Part shown: positions 54,976 through 64,000 of the stretch, piece by piece | How the letters are laid out: every line of letters starts with the position of its first letter | Numbering within the stretch: the stretch's first letter is position 1 | NCBI RefSeq assembly: GCF_025770765.1 | Contig: NZ_JANZKY010000009.1 | Location: 124,001 to 188,000, forward strand | Source: Propionivibrio soli | GTDB lineage: Bacteria; Pseudomonadota; Gammaproteobacteria; Burkholderiales; Rhodocyclaceae | Reading direction: 5' to 3' | DNA length: 64,000 nucleotides | The notes under the pieces: model-generated | What the model saw: the letters and a program-made list of their open reading frames with translations, nothing else | Told to the model about the DNA's origin: nothing | Database searches by the model: none | Program-made: the position numbers and the translations under genes

Positions 54976-55359
54976 TTAGAAATCTTTCGCCGCCTCCCAG
55001 ACGATGTAGCCCTTCTCCTTCTGGGTCAGCTCCATCAGATGGATCAGCGGATACGCGCGCTGCGCGAGATGGACCCGGTTACGTCCGGCGCGACGTTTCT
55101 CTTCGTCTTCCGCGCGGCCGTCCTCGCCCTCTTCGTCCTCATCTTCGCCTTCTTCGCGGGCCTTGCGTTCCGCCTCCTGCGCTGCGGTCTTGTCGTCCTC
55201 CGCGGCCTGCCGCAGCTTCTCGATCGCTTCGGGGAGCTGCTCAAGGGTAAAGATGCCGCGTGCCGTTCCGGTCTTTCCCATGATGTCGAACAGGGGACGT
55301 AGGTGTTCGGCCAGCATGACCATTTCCCCCGATTTACTCGAAGTCAGCCTGACCAGCAT
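54976..55359 (-). CDS. DUF1840 domain protein with a charged insert
   Basis: A 127-residue protein. The N-terminus (MLVRLTSSKSGEMVMLAEHL, then RPLFDIMGKTGTARGIFTLEQLPEAI) and C-terminus (PLIHLMELTQKEKGYIVWE) match DUF1840, a betaproteobacterial family of unknown function. Between them lies a highly charged run (about 58-92, repeated Glu-Asp-Glu and Lys/Arg), probably an extended helix or flexible linker. It starts 79 bp before the amidase on the same strand, possibly one transcript. The 251 bp upstream hold no recognisable gene. Confidence 0.82.
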   Translation of the reverse strand: MLVRLTSSKSGEMVMLAEHLRPLFDIMGKTGTARGIFTLEQLPEAIEKLRQAAEDDKTAAQEAERKAREEGEDEDEEGEDGRAEDEEKRRAGRNRVHLAQRAYPLIHLMELTQKEKGYIVWEAAKDF

Positions 55360-55610
55360 AGTGATCCTCCGTAAAGTCGTGCGTGAGGGTTAGGCGCGAA
55401 TCCGGCGACAGGTTCCCGGGAGCGAATCAACATCGTCAGGCGCAAAGGAGAAAGACGAAGCCAACGACAGGGCTTCGCCGCCCGGCTGCCAGGGAGTGGC
55501 CGACGCTATGCGCCGCGTCAACTTGATTTTACACGCCGCTGGATATGCCGGTGGCGATCGTTGCCGTGCGAGGCGGGGAGGCTACCTCCCCGCGTGCGCA
55601 GGAGGAAAGG

Positions 55611-56759
<1,149 letters not shown>

Positions 56760-56773
56760 GTGGGTCTTCCTCC

Positions 56774-57772
56774 CTATTTTTCGAATGCCGCGTCGAAGGC
56801 TACGCCGGACGGTTTGAAATCCAGCCGCCGGCAGAACGCCGCGCTCTCCGTCGCACCGTGCACGCGGTCCATGCGGCTGTCTTCCCACTCGACCGACAGC
56901 GGACCGTGGTAGCCGATGTCGTTGAGCGCGACGATGATCGTTTCGAAATCGATCTGGCCGCGTCCGACACTGCGGAAGTCCCAGTAACGGCGCGCGTCGC
57001 CGAAACTCGTATGGCCGCCGAAGACACCGACGGAGCCGTCGCCCTTGCCCCACCATGCGTCCTTCATGTGCACGTTGTAGATGCGTTCGCCAAAGGTGCG
57101 CAGGAGCTTCACGTAGTCGACGCCCTGGTAGCCGAGGTGGCTCGGGTCGAAATTGACGCCGAAGCGGCGGTGATGTTTGACGGCCTCCAGCGCACGCTGC
57201 ATGGAAACGATGTCGAAGGCGATTTCGGTGGGGTGGATTTCCAGCGCAAAGTTGACGTCGACCTGGTCGAACACGTCGAGGATCGGCGTCCAGCGCGCGG
57301 CGAAGTCGGCGTAGCCCTTGGCCCAATAATCCTGGGTAGTCGGAGGAAAGGCATAGTTTGAATGCCAGATCGACGAACCGGTGAAACCGGTAACCGTCTT
57401 GACGCCGAACTTCGCGGCCGCGCGGGCACAGTCCATCATCTCCGCGGCTGCGCGCTGACGCACGCCTTCCGGATCGCCGTCGCCCCACACGTGTGGCGGC
57501 AGGATGCCCTGATGACGCTCGTCGATGCGGTCGCAGACCGCCTGACCCACGAGATGACAGCCGACGGCGAAACATTGCAGTCCGTGCTGCTCGAGCAATG
57601 CGCGCTTCTCGCGTAGATAGGCATCGGATTTGAGTGCCGCCTGGATGTCGAAGTGGTCTCCCCAGCAGGCGAGTTCGAGTCCGTCGTAGCCCATCGACTT
57701 GGCGAGTGGCGCGAGTTCGGCCAGGGGCAGGTCGCCCCATTGGCCAGTAAAGAGTGTGATCGGTCGGGTCAT
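56774..57772 (-). CDS. Sugar phosphate isomerase/epimerase family protein (TIM barrel, AP endonuclease 2-like)
   Basis: A 332-residue xylose-isomerase-like TIM barrel. Likely metal ligands are Glu178 (ALEIHPTE), Asp209 (VNFDPSHLG), His235 (NVHMKDAWW) and Glu295 (SVEWEDS), the usual E-D-H-E set. It would isomerise, epimerise or dehydrate the imported sugar together with the dehydrogenase that follows 14 bases on. GAGGAGGA precedes ATG 57772; the upstream frame to 57886 is in the hairpin-bearing gap after the binding-protein gene. Confidence 0.88.
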   Translation of the reverse strand: MTRPITLFTGQWGDLPLAELAPLAKSMGYDGLELACWGDHFDIQAALKSDAYLREKRALLEQHGLQCFAVGCHLVGQAVCDRIDERHQGILPPHVWGDGDPEGVRQRAAAEMMDCARAAAKFGVKTVTGFTGSSIWHSNYAFPPTTQDYWAKGYADFAARWTPILDVFDQVDVNFALEIHPTEIAFDIVSMQRALEAVKHHRRFGVNFDPSHLGYQGVDYVKLLRTFGERIYNVHMKDAWWGKGDGSVGVFGGHTSFGDARRYWDFRSVGRGQIDFETIIVALNDIGYHGPLSVEWEDSRMDRVHGATESAAFCRRLDFKPSGVAFDAAFEK

Positions 57773-57828
57773 GCTTGTCCTCCTCATGCAACGTGCTTGA
57801 TGCTCCACTGACTGGGCCACGGACCACC

Positions 57829-57877
57829 GGGCCGCCGCGGCGCCGGACAACGGCAAGCCTCGGCGTCCCGGCGGCCC
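57829..57877. other. Intercistronic hairpin downstream of the second binding-protein gene
   Basis: GGGCCGCCG (57829-57837) and CGGCGGCCC (57869-57877) are exact complements around a GC-rich 31-base loop that can fold further. It begins about 15 bases past the binding-protein stop at 57893, a place where a stem would protect its mRNA 3' end. Confidence 0.6.
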
Positions 57878-57892
57878 TGCCGCCATCCGTCT

Positions 57893-58846
57893 TCAGAACG
57901 GCGAATCGGGGAAGTAGTACTTGGCGGCGTTTTCCTTGGTGATCAGGATCGACGGGATGATGGTGGTTGCCGGCATGCTGGTGCCCTTGACGCGGGCTTC
58001 GGCGGTGAGCTTCATGGCATCCGCGATCATGCTCGGCGAATACGTGACGTTGGCCTTGACGATCGGGTCGCCGTCCATCACTTTCTTCACATAGCCTTTG
58101 GCGCCGGCGCCGCCGATGACCAGCTTGATATCGGTGCGCTTGGCCTGCTCGATGGCTTTTTGCACACCGACGGCCATATCGTCGTCGGACGCCCATACCG
58201 CGTCGATCTTCTTGAAGCGGGTGAGGTAGTCCTGCATGACCTTGAACGCATCGTCGCGGTTCCAGTTGCCGTGCTTGGCATCGAGTACTTTCATCCCCGG
58301 ATGCGATTTGATGACTTCATTGAAGGCATCGACGCGCTGGTTGTCGATGACGGTCGGGATTCCGCGCAGTATGACGATGTCGCCCTTTCCGCCCAGCTCC
58401 TTGGCCATGAACTCGGCGGCCACCTTGCCGAACCCCGGGTTGTCGCCCGCGACGTAGGCGTCCTGCGCAGCGGCATCGGTCAGGCCGCGGTCGACCACGG
58501 TAACGAAGACGCCCTTGCTCTTGATCTGGGCCACCGGTTGCGTCAGCGGCGCCGACTCGAACGGCAGGATGACGAGCGTGTTGATCTTGTTGACCGTCTG
58601 CAGATCCTGGATCTGGTTGGCCTGTTCGGCCGCCGAGCCGGCGGTTTTGACCACCACCTTGATGCCCGGGTACTGTTTCTCCAGCTCGCCCTTGGTGCGA
58701 TTGGCCCAATACACGACGCCGCCTGCCCAACCGTGCGTGGCGGCGGGAATGGAGACGCCCATCACCACCTTGTCGGCCTGGGCGAAGGCGACGGAGGAAG
58801 CGACGAGCGCGCCGGATACCAACAACTTGCGAACGATCGATTTCAT
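57893..58846 (-). CDS. Sugar ABC transporter periplasmic binding protein, copy 2
   Basis: A 317-residue RbsB-type (CUT2) binding protein. The signal peptide is [21 protein letters not shown], cut after AFA. Typical parts are [41 protein letters not shown] and [12 protein letters not shown]. It ends in YYFPDSPF, like the copy upstream, and is a close paralogue throughout (shared [22 protein letters not shown] and KVVVKTA/KVIVKTA blocks). Same operon as the RbsA/RbsC-like genes. Confidence 0.93.
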   Translation of the reverse strand: MKSIVRKLLVSGALVASSVAFAQADKVVMGVSIPAATHGWAGGVVYWANRTKGELEKQYPGIKVVVKTAGSAAEQANQIQDLQTVNKINTLVILPFESAPLTQPVAQIKSKGVFVTVVDRGLTDAAAQDAYVAGDNPGFGKVAAEFMAKELGGKGDIVILRGIPTVIDNQRVDAFNEVIKSHPGMKVLDAKHGNWNRDDAFKVMQDYLTRFKKIDAVWASDDDMAVGVQKAIEQAKRTDIKLVIGGAGAKGYVKKVMDGDPIVKANVTYSPSMIADAMKLTAEARVKGTSMPATTIIPSILITKENAAKYYFPDSPF

Positions 58847-58886
58847 GGTCCTCTCCTGTAAGAGTCCTGCCGGCTAGTGCGGGAAC

Positions 58887-58922
58887 GGCGCGATCGGCGC
58901 CAACGCGGCGTCCGATCGCGTC
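58887..58922. other. Intercistronic hairpin between the two binding-protein genes
   Basis: GGCGCGATCGG (58887-58897) pairs with CCGATCGCGTC (58912-58922) over 11 positions, with one G-T pair and a 14-base loop. It lies between the stop at 58944 and the start at 58846. Confidence 0.6.
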
Positions 58923-58943
58923 CGGCCAGAACGGTTGAAACGG

Positions 58944-59906
58944 TCAGAACGGCGAATCCGGGAAGTAAAACTGTTTCGCGTTCTCGCGGGTGATCAGTAC
59001 CGACGGGATGATGTAGGTGGCCGGCAGCTTCTCGCCCTTGGCGCGAGCCTCGCCAGTCAGCTTGATCGCGTCGTACATGAACTTCGGCGAGTACGAGACG
59101 TTGGCCTGGATGCGCGGGTCCTTGCCGTCCATCAGGGTCTTGATCATGCCCTTGGCGCCAGCACCGCCGAAGACGATCTTGATGTCCTTGCGCTTCGACT
59201 GGTCGATGGCCTTCAACACGCCGACCGCCATGTCGTCGTCGGCCGCCCATACGGCGTCAATTTCCTTGAAGCGCGTCAGGTAGTCCTGCATCACCTTGAA
59301 GGCGTCGTCGCGGTTCCAGTTGGCATACTTGGCGTCGAGGATCTTGATGTCCGGGTAGTTCTTCATGACGCCCGTGAATGCGTCCCAACGCTCGTTGTCG
59401 AGGGTGGTGGCGATGCCGCGCAAGGCGACCAGGTTGCCCTTGCCGTTCATCGCCTTGGCCAGGTACTCGGCCGGAATCTTGCCGAAAGCGGTGTTGTCGC
59501 CGGAGACGTAGGCGTCCTGCGCGCTGGTGTCGGTCAGTCCGCGATCGACCACCGTCACGTACACGCCCTTGTTGTGCACCTCGGCCACCGGCTTGGTCAA
59601 CGCCGCTGATTCGAACGGGAAGACGACCAGCGTATTGATCTTGCTCACCGCCAGCAGGTCTTGCAGCTGGTTGGCTTGCTCGGCCGCGTTGGCCGCCGTC
59701 TTTACGATCACCTTCATCCCGGGATGGGCCTTCTCCAGATCCTTCTTCGCCTGGTTGGCCCAGAACACGATACCGCCGGTGAAGCCGTGCGTGGCGGCCG
59801 GAATGGCCACGCCGAGCACGACGTTGCTTTGCGCCATGGCGGGAAGTGCCGCCAGCGACGTGAGTACCAACGCGCCTAGCGCCAGTTTGCGAAATGCTGA
59901 TTTCAT
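58944..59906 (-). CDS. Sugar ABC transporter periplasmic binding protein, copy 1
   Basis: A 320-residue RbsB-type binding protein with signal peptide MKSAFRKLALGALVLTSLAA, cut after AMA. It shares the layout and many blocks with copy 2 ([50 protein letters not shown] end). Differences cluster between residues 150 and 190 and at the C-terminal third, where ligand contacts lie, so specificities may differ. A hairpin lies upstream (59946-59964) and another downstream. It follows the permease gene by 96 bp. Confidence 0.93.
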   Translation of the reverse strand: MKSAFRKLALGALVLTSLAALPAMAQSNVVLGVAIPAATHGFTGGIVFWANQAKKDLEKAHPGMKVIVKTAANAAEQANQLQDLLAVSKINTLVVFPFESAALTKPVAEVHNKGVYVTVVDRGLTDTSAQDAYVSGDNTAFGKIPAEYLAKAMNGKGNLVALRGIATTLDNERWDAFTGVMKNYPDIKILDAKYANWNRDDAFKVMQDYLTRFKEIDAVWAADDDMAVGVLKAIDQSKRKDIKIVFGGAGAKGMIKTLMDGKDPRIQANVSYSPKFMYDAIKLTGEARAKGEKLPATYIIPSVLITRENAKQFYFPDSPF

Positions 59907-59945
59907 GTCGAACGCCTCCTCTTGTTGCGGTTGGAAGGGGATAGT

Positions 59946-59964
59946 CCGCCGGACGTCCCGGCGG
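59946..59964. other. Intercistronic hairpin upstream of the first binding-protein gene
   Basis: CCGCCGG and CCGGCGG form a perfect 7-bp stem with loop ACGTC in the gap between the permease and the first binding-protein gene. Confidence 0.55.
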
Positions 59965-60002
59965 CTACCCGTTGATGAACTTCAGGTACGGAAGAAACCG
60001 GG

Positions 60003-61016
60003 TCATCGCCGACTGCGCTGCATGAATGCAACGATGATGATGACCACGCCCTGCACGGCGGCGTTGAGATACACGCTGATGATGCTGGTCAGGTTGAGAA
60101 TGTTGCTGATCACCGAAAGCAGGATGGCGCCGATCACAGTGCCCGCAATCCGGCCCTCGCCGCCCTTGAGCGCGGTGCCGCCGACGATGACCGATGCGAT
60201 GGCCTCGAGCTCCCAGAGCAACCCGGTGGTCGGCGACGCGGAACCCAGACGCGGCACGTAGAGTACGGTAGCGACCCCGACGCAGATGCCAAGGATGACG
60301 TAGGTGGCGATCTTGATGCGGTCGACCTCGACCGCCGCGTAGCGCGCCACCTGCTCGTTGGAACCGATGGCCTGAACGTAGCGGCCGTATTTCGTGCGAT
60401 TGAGCACCAGGCCGCCGACCAGCGCCGTCACCAGAAAGACCCAGATCGGTATCGGCACGCCGAGCAGGCTGCTGTAATACACCGGGCTGTAGACGTCGGA
60501 CACTTCGTTGTCGAGCGTTATCGCGCCGCCGTTGGCGAAGTAGGTCAGGTAGGCGCGGAATATCCCGAGCGTGCCGAGTGTGACGATGAAGGGCTCGATG
60601 CGGCCCTTGGTGATCAGCAACCCGTGGGCGAGACCGAACAACGCGCCCAACACCAGCGCGAAAACGATACCGATGACGACCACGAGAACCGGCGAGGCGA
60701 TCGATTCGGCGATCGCATTCATGAGCAGGATCATGCTGCCCGCGATCAGTGCCGCCATCGATCCCACGGAGAGATCGATGCCGCCGGAAATGATCACGAA
60801 CGTCATGCCGATGGCGATGATGCCGATGAACGCAGTGCGCGTGAGCACGTTGAGGATGTTGTCCACGGTGGCGAAGTCGGGGTTCAGATACGTACCCGCG
60901 ATTCCCAACAGGACGAGACCGATGAGCGGGCCGACTTCGTGGATGCGCCGCGACAGGACGCGGGCGAAGTCGCCCGCCCGGCTTGATTCAGCGGTGGTCG
61001 TGGGTGCCGGTGGCAT
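60003..61016 (-). CDS. Sugar ABC transporter permease (RbsC-type, CUT2)
   Basis: A 337-residue inner-membrane protein with about 8-10 helices: [18 protein letters not shown], the family block [54 protein letters not shown] and [21 protein letters not shown] (two parts). It moves the sugar delivered by the binding proteins, powered by the ATPase encoded just before it, with which it overlaps by 29 bases, implying coupled translation. Confidence 0.93.
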   Translation of the reverse strand: MPPAPTTTAESSRAGDFARVLSRRIHEVGPLIGLVLLGIAGTYLNPDFATVDNILNVLTRTAFIGIIAIGMTFVIISGGIDLSVGSMAALIAGSMILLMNAIAESIASPVLVVVIGIVFALVLGALFGLAHGLLITKGRIEPFIVTLGTLGIFRAYLTYFANGGAITLDNEVSDVYSPVYYSSLLGVPIPIWVFLVTALVGGLVLNRTKYGRYVQAIGSNEQVARYAAVEVDRIKIATYVILGICVGVATVLYVPRLGSASPTTGLLWELEAIASVIVGGTALKGGEGRIAGTVIGAILLSVISNILNLTSIISVYLNAAVQGVVIIIVAFMQRSRR

Positions 61017-62481
61017 GAGCGATCAACTCCTCTTCGGTAAGCCGGTCGCCGGCCAGCGTGCCTTGCACGCGACCTGCGCGCATGACGACGACACGATGGC
61101 AGAGACCGATGAGTTCGACGAGTTCGGACGAGATGACGATGACGGCACGGCCCTCGCGGGCGAGCCGCTGCACGAGAAAGTAGATGTCGCGCTTGGCGCC
61201 GACATCGACGCCGCGCGTCGGTTCGTCGAGAACGATGATTTTCGGGTCGACATGCAGGAATTTGGCGAGCGCCAGCTTCTGCTGGTTGCCCCCCGAGAGC
61301 GAGGCGGCGCGGTTTTCGAGGTCGCCGGTCCGGATGCCGAACTCGGCTACCTTGTCGCGCAACGCACGGCGTTCCGCCGCCGGGTCGAGCAGTGGATGGG
61401 CGTAACGATCGAGCGCCACCAGCGTCAGGTTCTCGCGCAGGCCGAGCGTGACGTGCAGGCCCTTGCCCTTGCGGTCCTCGGAAAGATAGGCGATGCCATG
61501 ACGGACGCCGTCGCGCGGCGTATCGAGCACGGCCTCGTGGCCATCGATCTCGACGCGGCCGGCACGGCGCGGGCGCAGGCCGAGCAAGCCTTCGAAGAGT
61601 TCCGTCCGTCCGGCGCCGACCAGCCCGGCAAAGCCGAGGATTTCGCCGGGGCGTACGTCGAAGCTCACGTCCTCGGCCCAACCGGGGACCGAGAAGCCGC
61701 TTACCTTCAGAAGCGGTGCGGCGTTGGGCACCGGATCCTTGACCGGGTACATGTCGGATACGTCGCGGCCGACCATCAGGTTGGCCATCTGCTGGCGGGA
61801 GGTGCCGCGCGTCGGCACGGCGGTGACGAAGCTGCCGTCGCGCATGATGACGAGCTCGTCGGTGATGCGCTCGACCTCGTCGAGCTTGTGCGAAATATAG
61901 ACGATGGTGACCCCGCGCGCCTTGAGCTGCCCGATCAGCGCGAACAGGCGTTCGGTCTCCGACGGCGTGAGCGTCGCGGTGGGTTCGTCCATCACCAGCA
62001 AGCGCGCGTTGCGTGACAGGGCCTTGGCGATCTCAACGAGCTGCTTCTCGGCGACGATCAGGTCGCGCACGCGCGTCGCGGGGGAAACGGTCAGTCCAAC
62101 TTGCTGCATCGCCTCGCGCGCCGCCGCGTTCATCGCCTCATCGTCGAGCAGCCAGCCCTTCACGCGCTCGTGGCCGAGGAAGATGTTCTCGGCGATCGTG
62201 AGGTGCTCGGCGAGGTTGAATTCCTGGTGGATGAGAACGACGCCTTCGTGCTCGGCCTCGCGCGACGAGGCGAAGCTGTGCGGCGTGCTGTTGATCGTGA
62301 AGTCGCCGCCCGTCGCCTGCTCGTAACCCGAGAGGATTTTCACCAGCGTGGACTTGCCCGCGCCGTTTTCACCCAGGAGGCCGACAACGCGTCCCGGCTC
62401 GATGCGAAAGCTGACGCCATGCAGCACTTCGACCGGGCCGAAGCGCTTGACCACCGAGCGGAATTCGACGGCGAGGCTCAT
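60988..62481 (-). CDS. Sugar ABC transporter ATP-binding protein (RbsA-type, duplicated ABC domains)
   Basis: A 497-residue protein with two ABC domains. The first has Walker [23 protein letters not shown] in place of the signature, and Walker [13 protein letters not shown]. The second has the degenerate GLVGAGRTE loop, [13 protein letters not shown] and [12 protein letters not shown], as in CUT2 ATPases. ATG 62481 starts [15 protein letters not shown]; the upstream in-frame extension lies in the ROK gene. It starts 10 bases after the ROK stop at 62492. Confidence 0.94.
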   Translation of the reverse strand: MSLAVEFRSVVKRFGPVEVLHGVSFRIEPGRVVGLLGENGAGKSTLVKILSGYEQATGGDFTINSTPHSFASSREAEHEGVVLIHQEFNLAEHLTIAENIFLGHERVKGWLLDDEAMNAAAREAMQQVGLTVSPATRVRDLIVAEKQLVEIAKALSRNARLLVMDEPTATLTPSETERLFALIGQLKARGVTIVYISHKLDEVERITDELVIMRDGSFVTAVPTRGTSRQQMANLMVGRDVSDMYPVKDPVPNAAPLLKVSGFSVPGWAEDVSFDVRPGEILGFAGLVGAGRTELFEGLLGLRPRRAGRVEIDGHEAVLDTPRDGVRHGIAYLSEDRKGKGLHVTLGLRENLTLVALDRYAHPLLDPAAERRALRDKVAEFGIRTGDLENRAASLSGGNQQKLALAKFLHVDPKIIVLDEPTRGVDVGAKRDIYFLVQRLAREGRAVIVISSELVELIGLCHRVVVMRAGRVQGTLAGDRLTEEELIAHATGTHDHR

Positions 62482-62491
62482 TCGACGGTCC

Positions 62492-63697
62492 TCACGGCAA
62501 GACTCCGCGCACGCGCATGGTTTCCTGCAATGCCATCGCCGCGCAGCCGATGACGCCGGCACGGTCGCCGAGCGGCGCGTAGGCAATCTCCAGGTGTCGC
62601 GTCGACAAAGGCAGCGAGCGCTGGTAGATGCTCTGGCGGATCGACGCGAGGAAAAGCGGCCCGATGTGCGAGATGCCGCCGCACAGGAACACATGCGAGG
62701 GATTGAAGAAATTGACCACCGAGGCGAGCATTTGGCCGATCAGTTTGCCCGAGAGCTTAATGATCGCATTGGCCGCCACGTCCCCACCGCGGCTTGCCTG
62801 TCCGACGTCTTCCGGGCGGATGCGTCCCTGCGTTTCGAGCACTTGGGCGAGTACGGCGCTCTTGCCCGCTTTGGCCGCTTCGGTACCCATGCGCGCGATG
62901 GCGGGCCCGGCGGCCATAACCTCGACGCAACCCTGGTTGCCGCAATGGCAACGCTCGCCGGCCGGATCGACGCAGATATGGCCGACGTCGCCCGCCGAGC
63001 CGTTCGCACCGCGGTAGATCGTGTGGTTGCAGACAATGCCGCAGCCGATACCGGTACCGATCTTGACGACCAGGAAGTTGGGCAGTTCGCGATGCAGACG
63101 CCACATTTCGCCCATCGCCATCACGTTAACGTCGTTGTCGATGAACACCGGGGCGCGGTACTCCTCGCCCAGGTAATCGCGGATCGAAAAGCCTTCCCAG
63201 CCAGGCATGATGGGCGGTGCGACGAGCAATCCGCGTTCGAACTCGACAGGGCCCGGAACACCCATGCCGATACCGATCACCTGCTCGCTACGCACGCCGC
63301 AGCGCTGGCGCAGGTCGGCGAGAATTTCGCGTACACGGGAAAGTACGATGCCTGGACCGTCGCTAACCTCGATCGGTTCCGCGTGGTGGGCGAGCGTGGT
63401 CATGTCGGGTGAGAACAGGGCGACGTCGACGCTCGACGCCCCGAGGTCAATGCCGGCAAGGAGGCCCATGGACGACGAAAGGGTCAGCGTCTCCGGACGG
63501 CGACCGCCAGACGATGCTTGCGGGCCGGTTTCGTCGAGCATGCCGCGGGCGATCAGCGACGAGGCGGCCGTGTTCGCCTTGCTGCGCGAAAAGCCGGTTT
63601 GCTCGGCGAGTTCAGCGCGCGACATGCCGGCGGACCAGAAAACGGCCTCCAGCGCAGTCATTTCAGCAGGCGTTAAATCGTCCCAACGTATCAACAC
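62492..63697 (-). CDS. ROK-family transcriptional regulator
   Basis: A 401-residue NagC/XylR-type protein. The winged helix-turn-helix is at about 10-65 (MSRAELAEQTGFSRSKANTA) and the ROK sugar-kinase-like domain from about 80, with LLAGIDLGASSVDVAL, FIDNDVNVMAMGE, GTGIGCGI and the zinc motif CHCGNQGC. It probably binds the transported sugar and controls this operon, of which it is the first gene. The start is GTG 63697, with a G-rich site just before it. Confidence 0.91.
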   Translation of the reverse strand: MLIRWDDLTPAEMTALEAVFWSAGMSRAELAEQTGFSRSKANTAASSLIARGMLDETGPQASSGGRRPETLTLSSSMGLLAGIDLGASSVDVALFSPDMTTLAHHAEPIEVSDGPGIVLSRVREILADLRQRCGVRSEQVIGIGMGVPGPVEFERGLLVAPPIMPGWEGFSIRDYLGEEYRAPVFIDNDVNVMAMGEMWRLHRELPNFLVVKIGTGIGCGIVCNHTIYRGANGSAGDVGHICVDPAGERCHCGNQGCVEVMAAGPAIARMGTEAAKAGKSAVLAQVLETQGRIRPEDVGQASRGGDVAANAIIKLSGKLIGQMLASVVNFFNPSHVFLCGGISHIGPLFLASIRQSIYQRSLPLSTRHLEIAYAPLGDRAGVIGCAAMALQETMRVRGVLP

Positions 63698-63746
63698 GAC
63701 GCCCCCCGGCTAGGCCGCATGCGGAATGCGATGCGACTTGCAGCGT

Positions 63747-63776
63747 ATCCTAGAGAGCGCCTCTTTTGCCGGTCAA
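63747..63776 (-). promoter_or_regulatory. Candidate promoter of the ROK-ABC sugar operon with TTTTGC repeats
   Basis: On the minus strand TTGACC (63776-63771) and TAGGAT (63752-63747) are 18 bases apart, about 50 bases before the GTG start. TTTTGC elements occur twice as a 10-bp-phased direct repeat upstream (63805-63800 and 63795-63790) and once inverted within the spacer (63763-63769). These could be regulator sites, perhaps for the ROK protein itself. Confidence 0.5.
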
Positions 63777-63943
63777 GACCGAACTTAGCGCAAAATTGAG
63801 CAAAAGTAGTGATGTCATTGGGAAGAAGACGCCTTGCTTCGTGCGTTGGCGCCCGTCGGCCGGTGAATAGCGGCTTCGGAGAGGCGCGCAGACAGCATCG
63901 GGGACGGGCGAGAAACGGCGGCTTCGGCTACCATGGCATTCTG

Positions 63944-63975
63944 TCCGGACAAGGCGGGCTCCGGCCTTGTCCGGA
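63944..63975. terminator. 12-bp perfect hairpin near the right edge, probable terminator
   Basis: TCCGGACAAGGC and GCCTTGTCCGGA are exact complements around an 8-base loop. CTTTT follows six bases later on the plus strand. It could end a plus-strand transcript or belong to a repeat family. The short, displaced T-run makes the call uncertain. Confidence 0.5.
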
Positions 63976-64000
63976 ACCGGTCTTTTGAAGCTTTGACGCG

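Larger units (their letters stand above)
63698..64000. other. Upstream region of the ROK operon, right edge of the window
   Basis: This contains the ROK promoter (63747-63776), repeated TTTTGC/GCAAAA elements (63763-63805) and a strong hairpin (63944-63975). No coding frame is supported between 63810 and 64000. Confidence 0.5.

Overview
The window is GC-rich chromosomal DNA, almost wall to wall with protein genes. Gene content points to a betaproteobacterium, most likely of the Rhodocyclales (Azoarcus/Thauera/Dechloromonas type). The pointers are a DUF3683 D-lactate dehydrogenase fusion, a LapD/LapG pair, DUF1840, a YjfB-like peptide, a PLD-type phosphatidylserine synthase, bacteriohemerythrin and a one-piece Moco operon. 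The taxonomic call is inference. I saw no phage, insertion sequence, CRISPR array or rRNA. Two tRNAs are present: Arg-CCG and Gly-CCC.

Layout. 0-7.3 kb (minus strand): a partial unknown protein, a 1293-residue FAD/Fe-S dehydrogenase, then lapG-lapD, the c-di-GMP-gated control of an outer-membrane adhesin. 7.5-21.1 kb: housekeeping and metabolism (ilvA, cysK, a PatB-like C-S lyase, a CHASE/PAS/GGDEF/EAL protein, 5-formyl-THF cyclo-ligase, a Slt70-type transglycosylase, an NDUFA9-like epimerase, two GST-fold proteins, cca). 21.2-22.5 kb: a YjfB-like gene, then about 1.1 kb with no convincing gene. 22.5-32.5 kb: a MidA-like methyltransferase and the late cobalamin genes on both strands (cobC-cobS-cobT; cobU with a universal stress gene; cobQ; cbiB-cobD-btuF), which make adenosylcobalamin from late corrinoid intermediates. 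32.5-36.2 kb: a D-glucarate block (lactonase, tartronate semialdehyde reductase, glucarate dehydratase). 36.6-40.8 kb: two tRNAs with bidirectional terminators, a methyltransferase, a CoA-disulfide-reductase/rhodanese fusion and purT.

41.1-46.5 kb holds a compact molybdenum cofactor operon, moaA-moaC-moaD-moaE-mobB-mobA-moeA-mogA, mostly joined by ATGA overlaps and preceded by what looks like an FNR-type class II promoter. 46.6-48.5 kb is a divergent XRE-cupin regulator / BenE transporter pair with two matching 22-bp operators between them. 48.6-55.4 kb holds pssA, bacteriohemerythrin, an OmpR-type two-component system, a divergent EF-hand protein, an amidase and a DUF1840 protein. 55.6-63.7 kb is a ROK-regulated sugar operon: an RbsA/RbsC-type transporter, two tandem paralogous binding proteins, a TIM-barrel isomerase and a Gfo/Idh/MocA dehydrogenase.

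The most interesting observations are regulatory. The intergenic region of the two-component system carries 10-bp-phased TTNAC repeats on both sides, tying the EF-hand gene to the response regulator. Each sugar-binding-protein gene is bracketed by strong hairpins. The FNR-like promoter argues for moving the moaA start downstream. No single locus stands out as a wholly new defence or mobile system; the EF-hand/two-component module and the twin-binding-protein sugar operon are the best candidates for undescribed biology.
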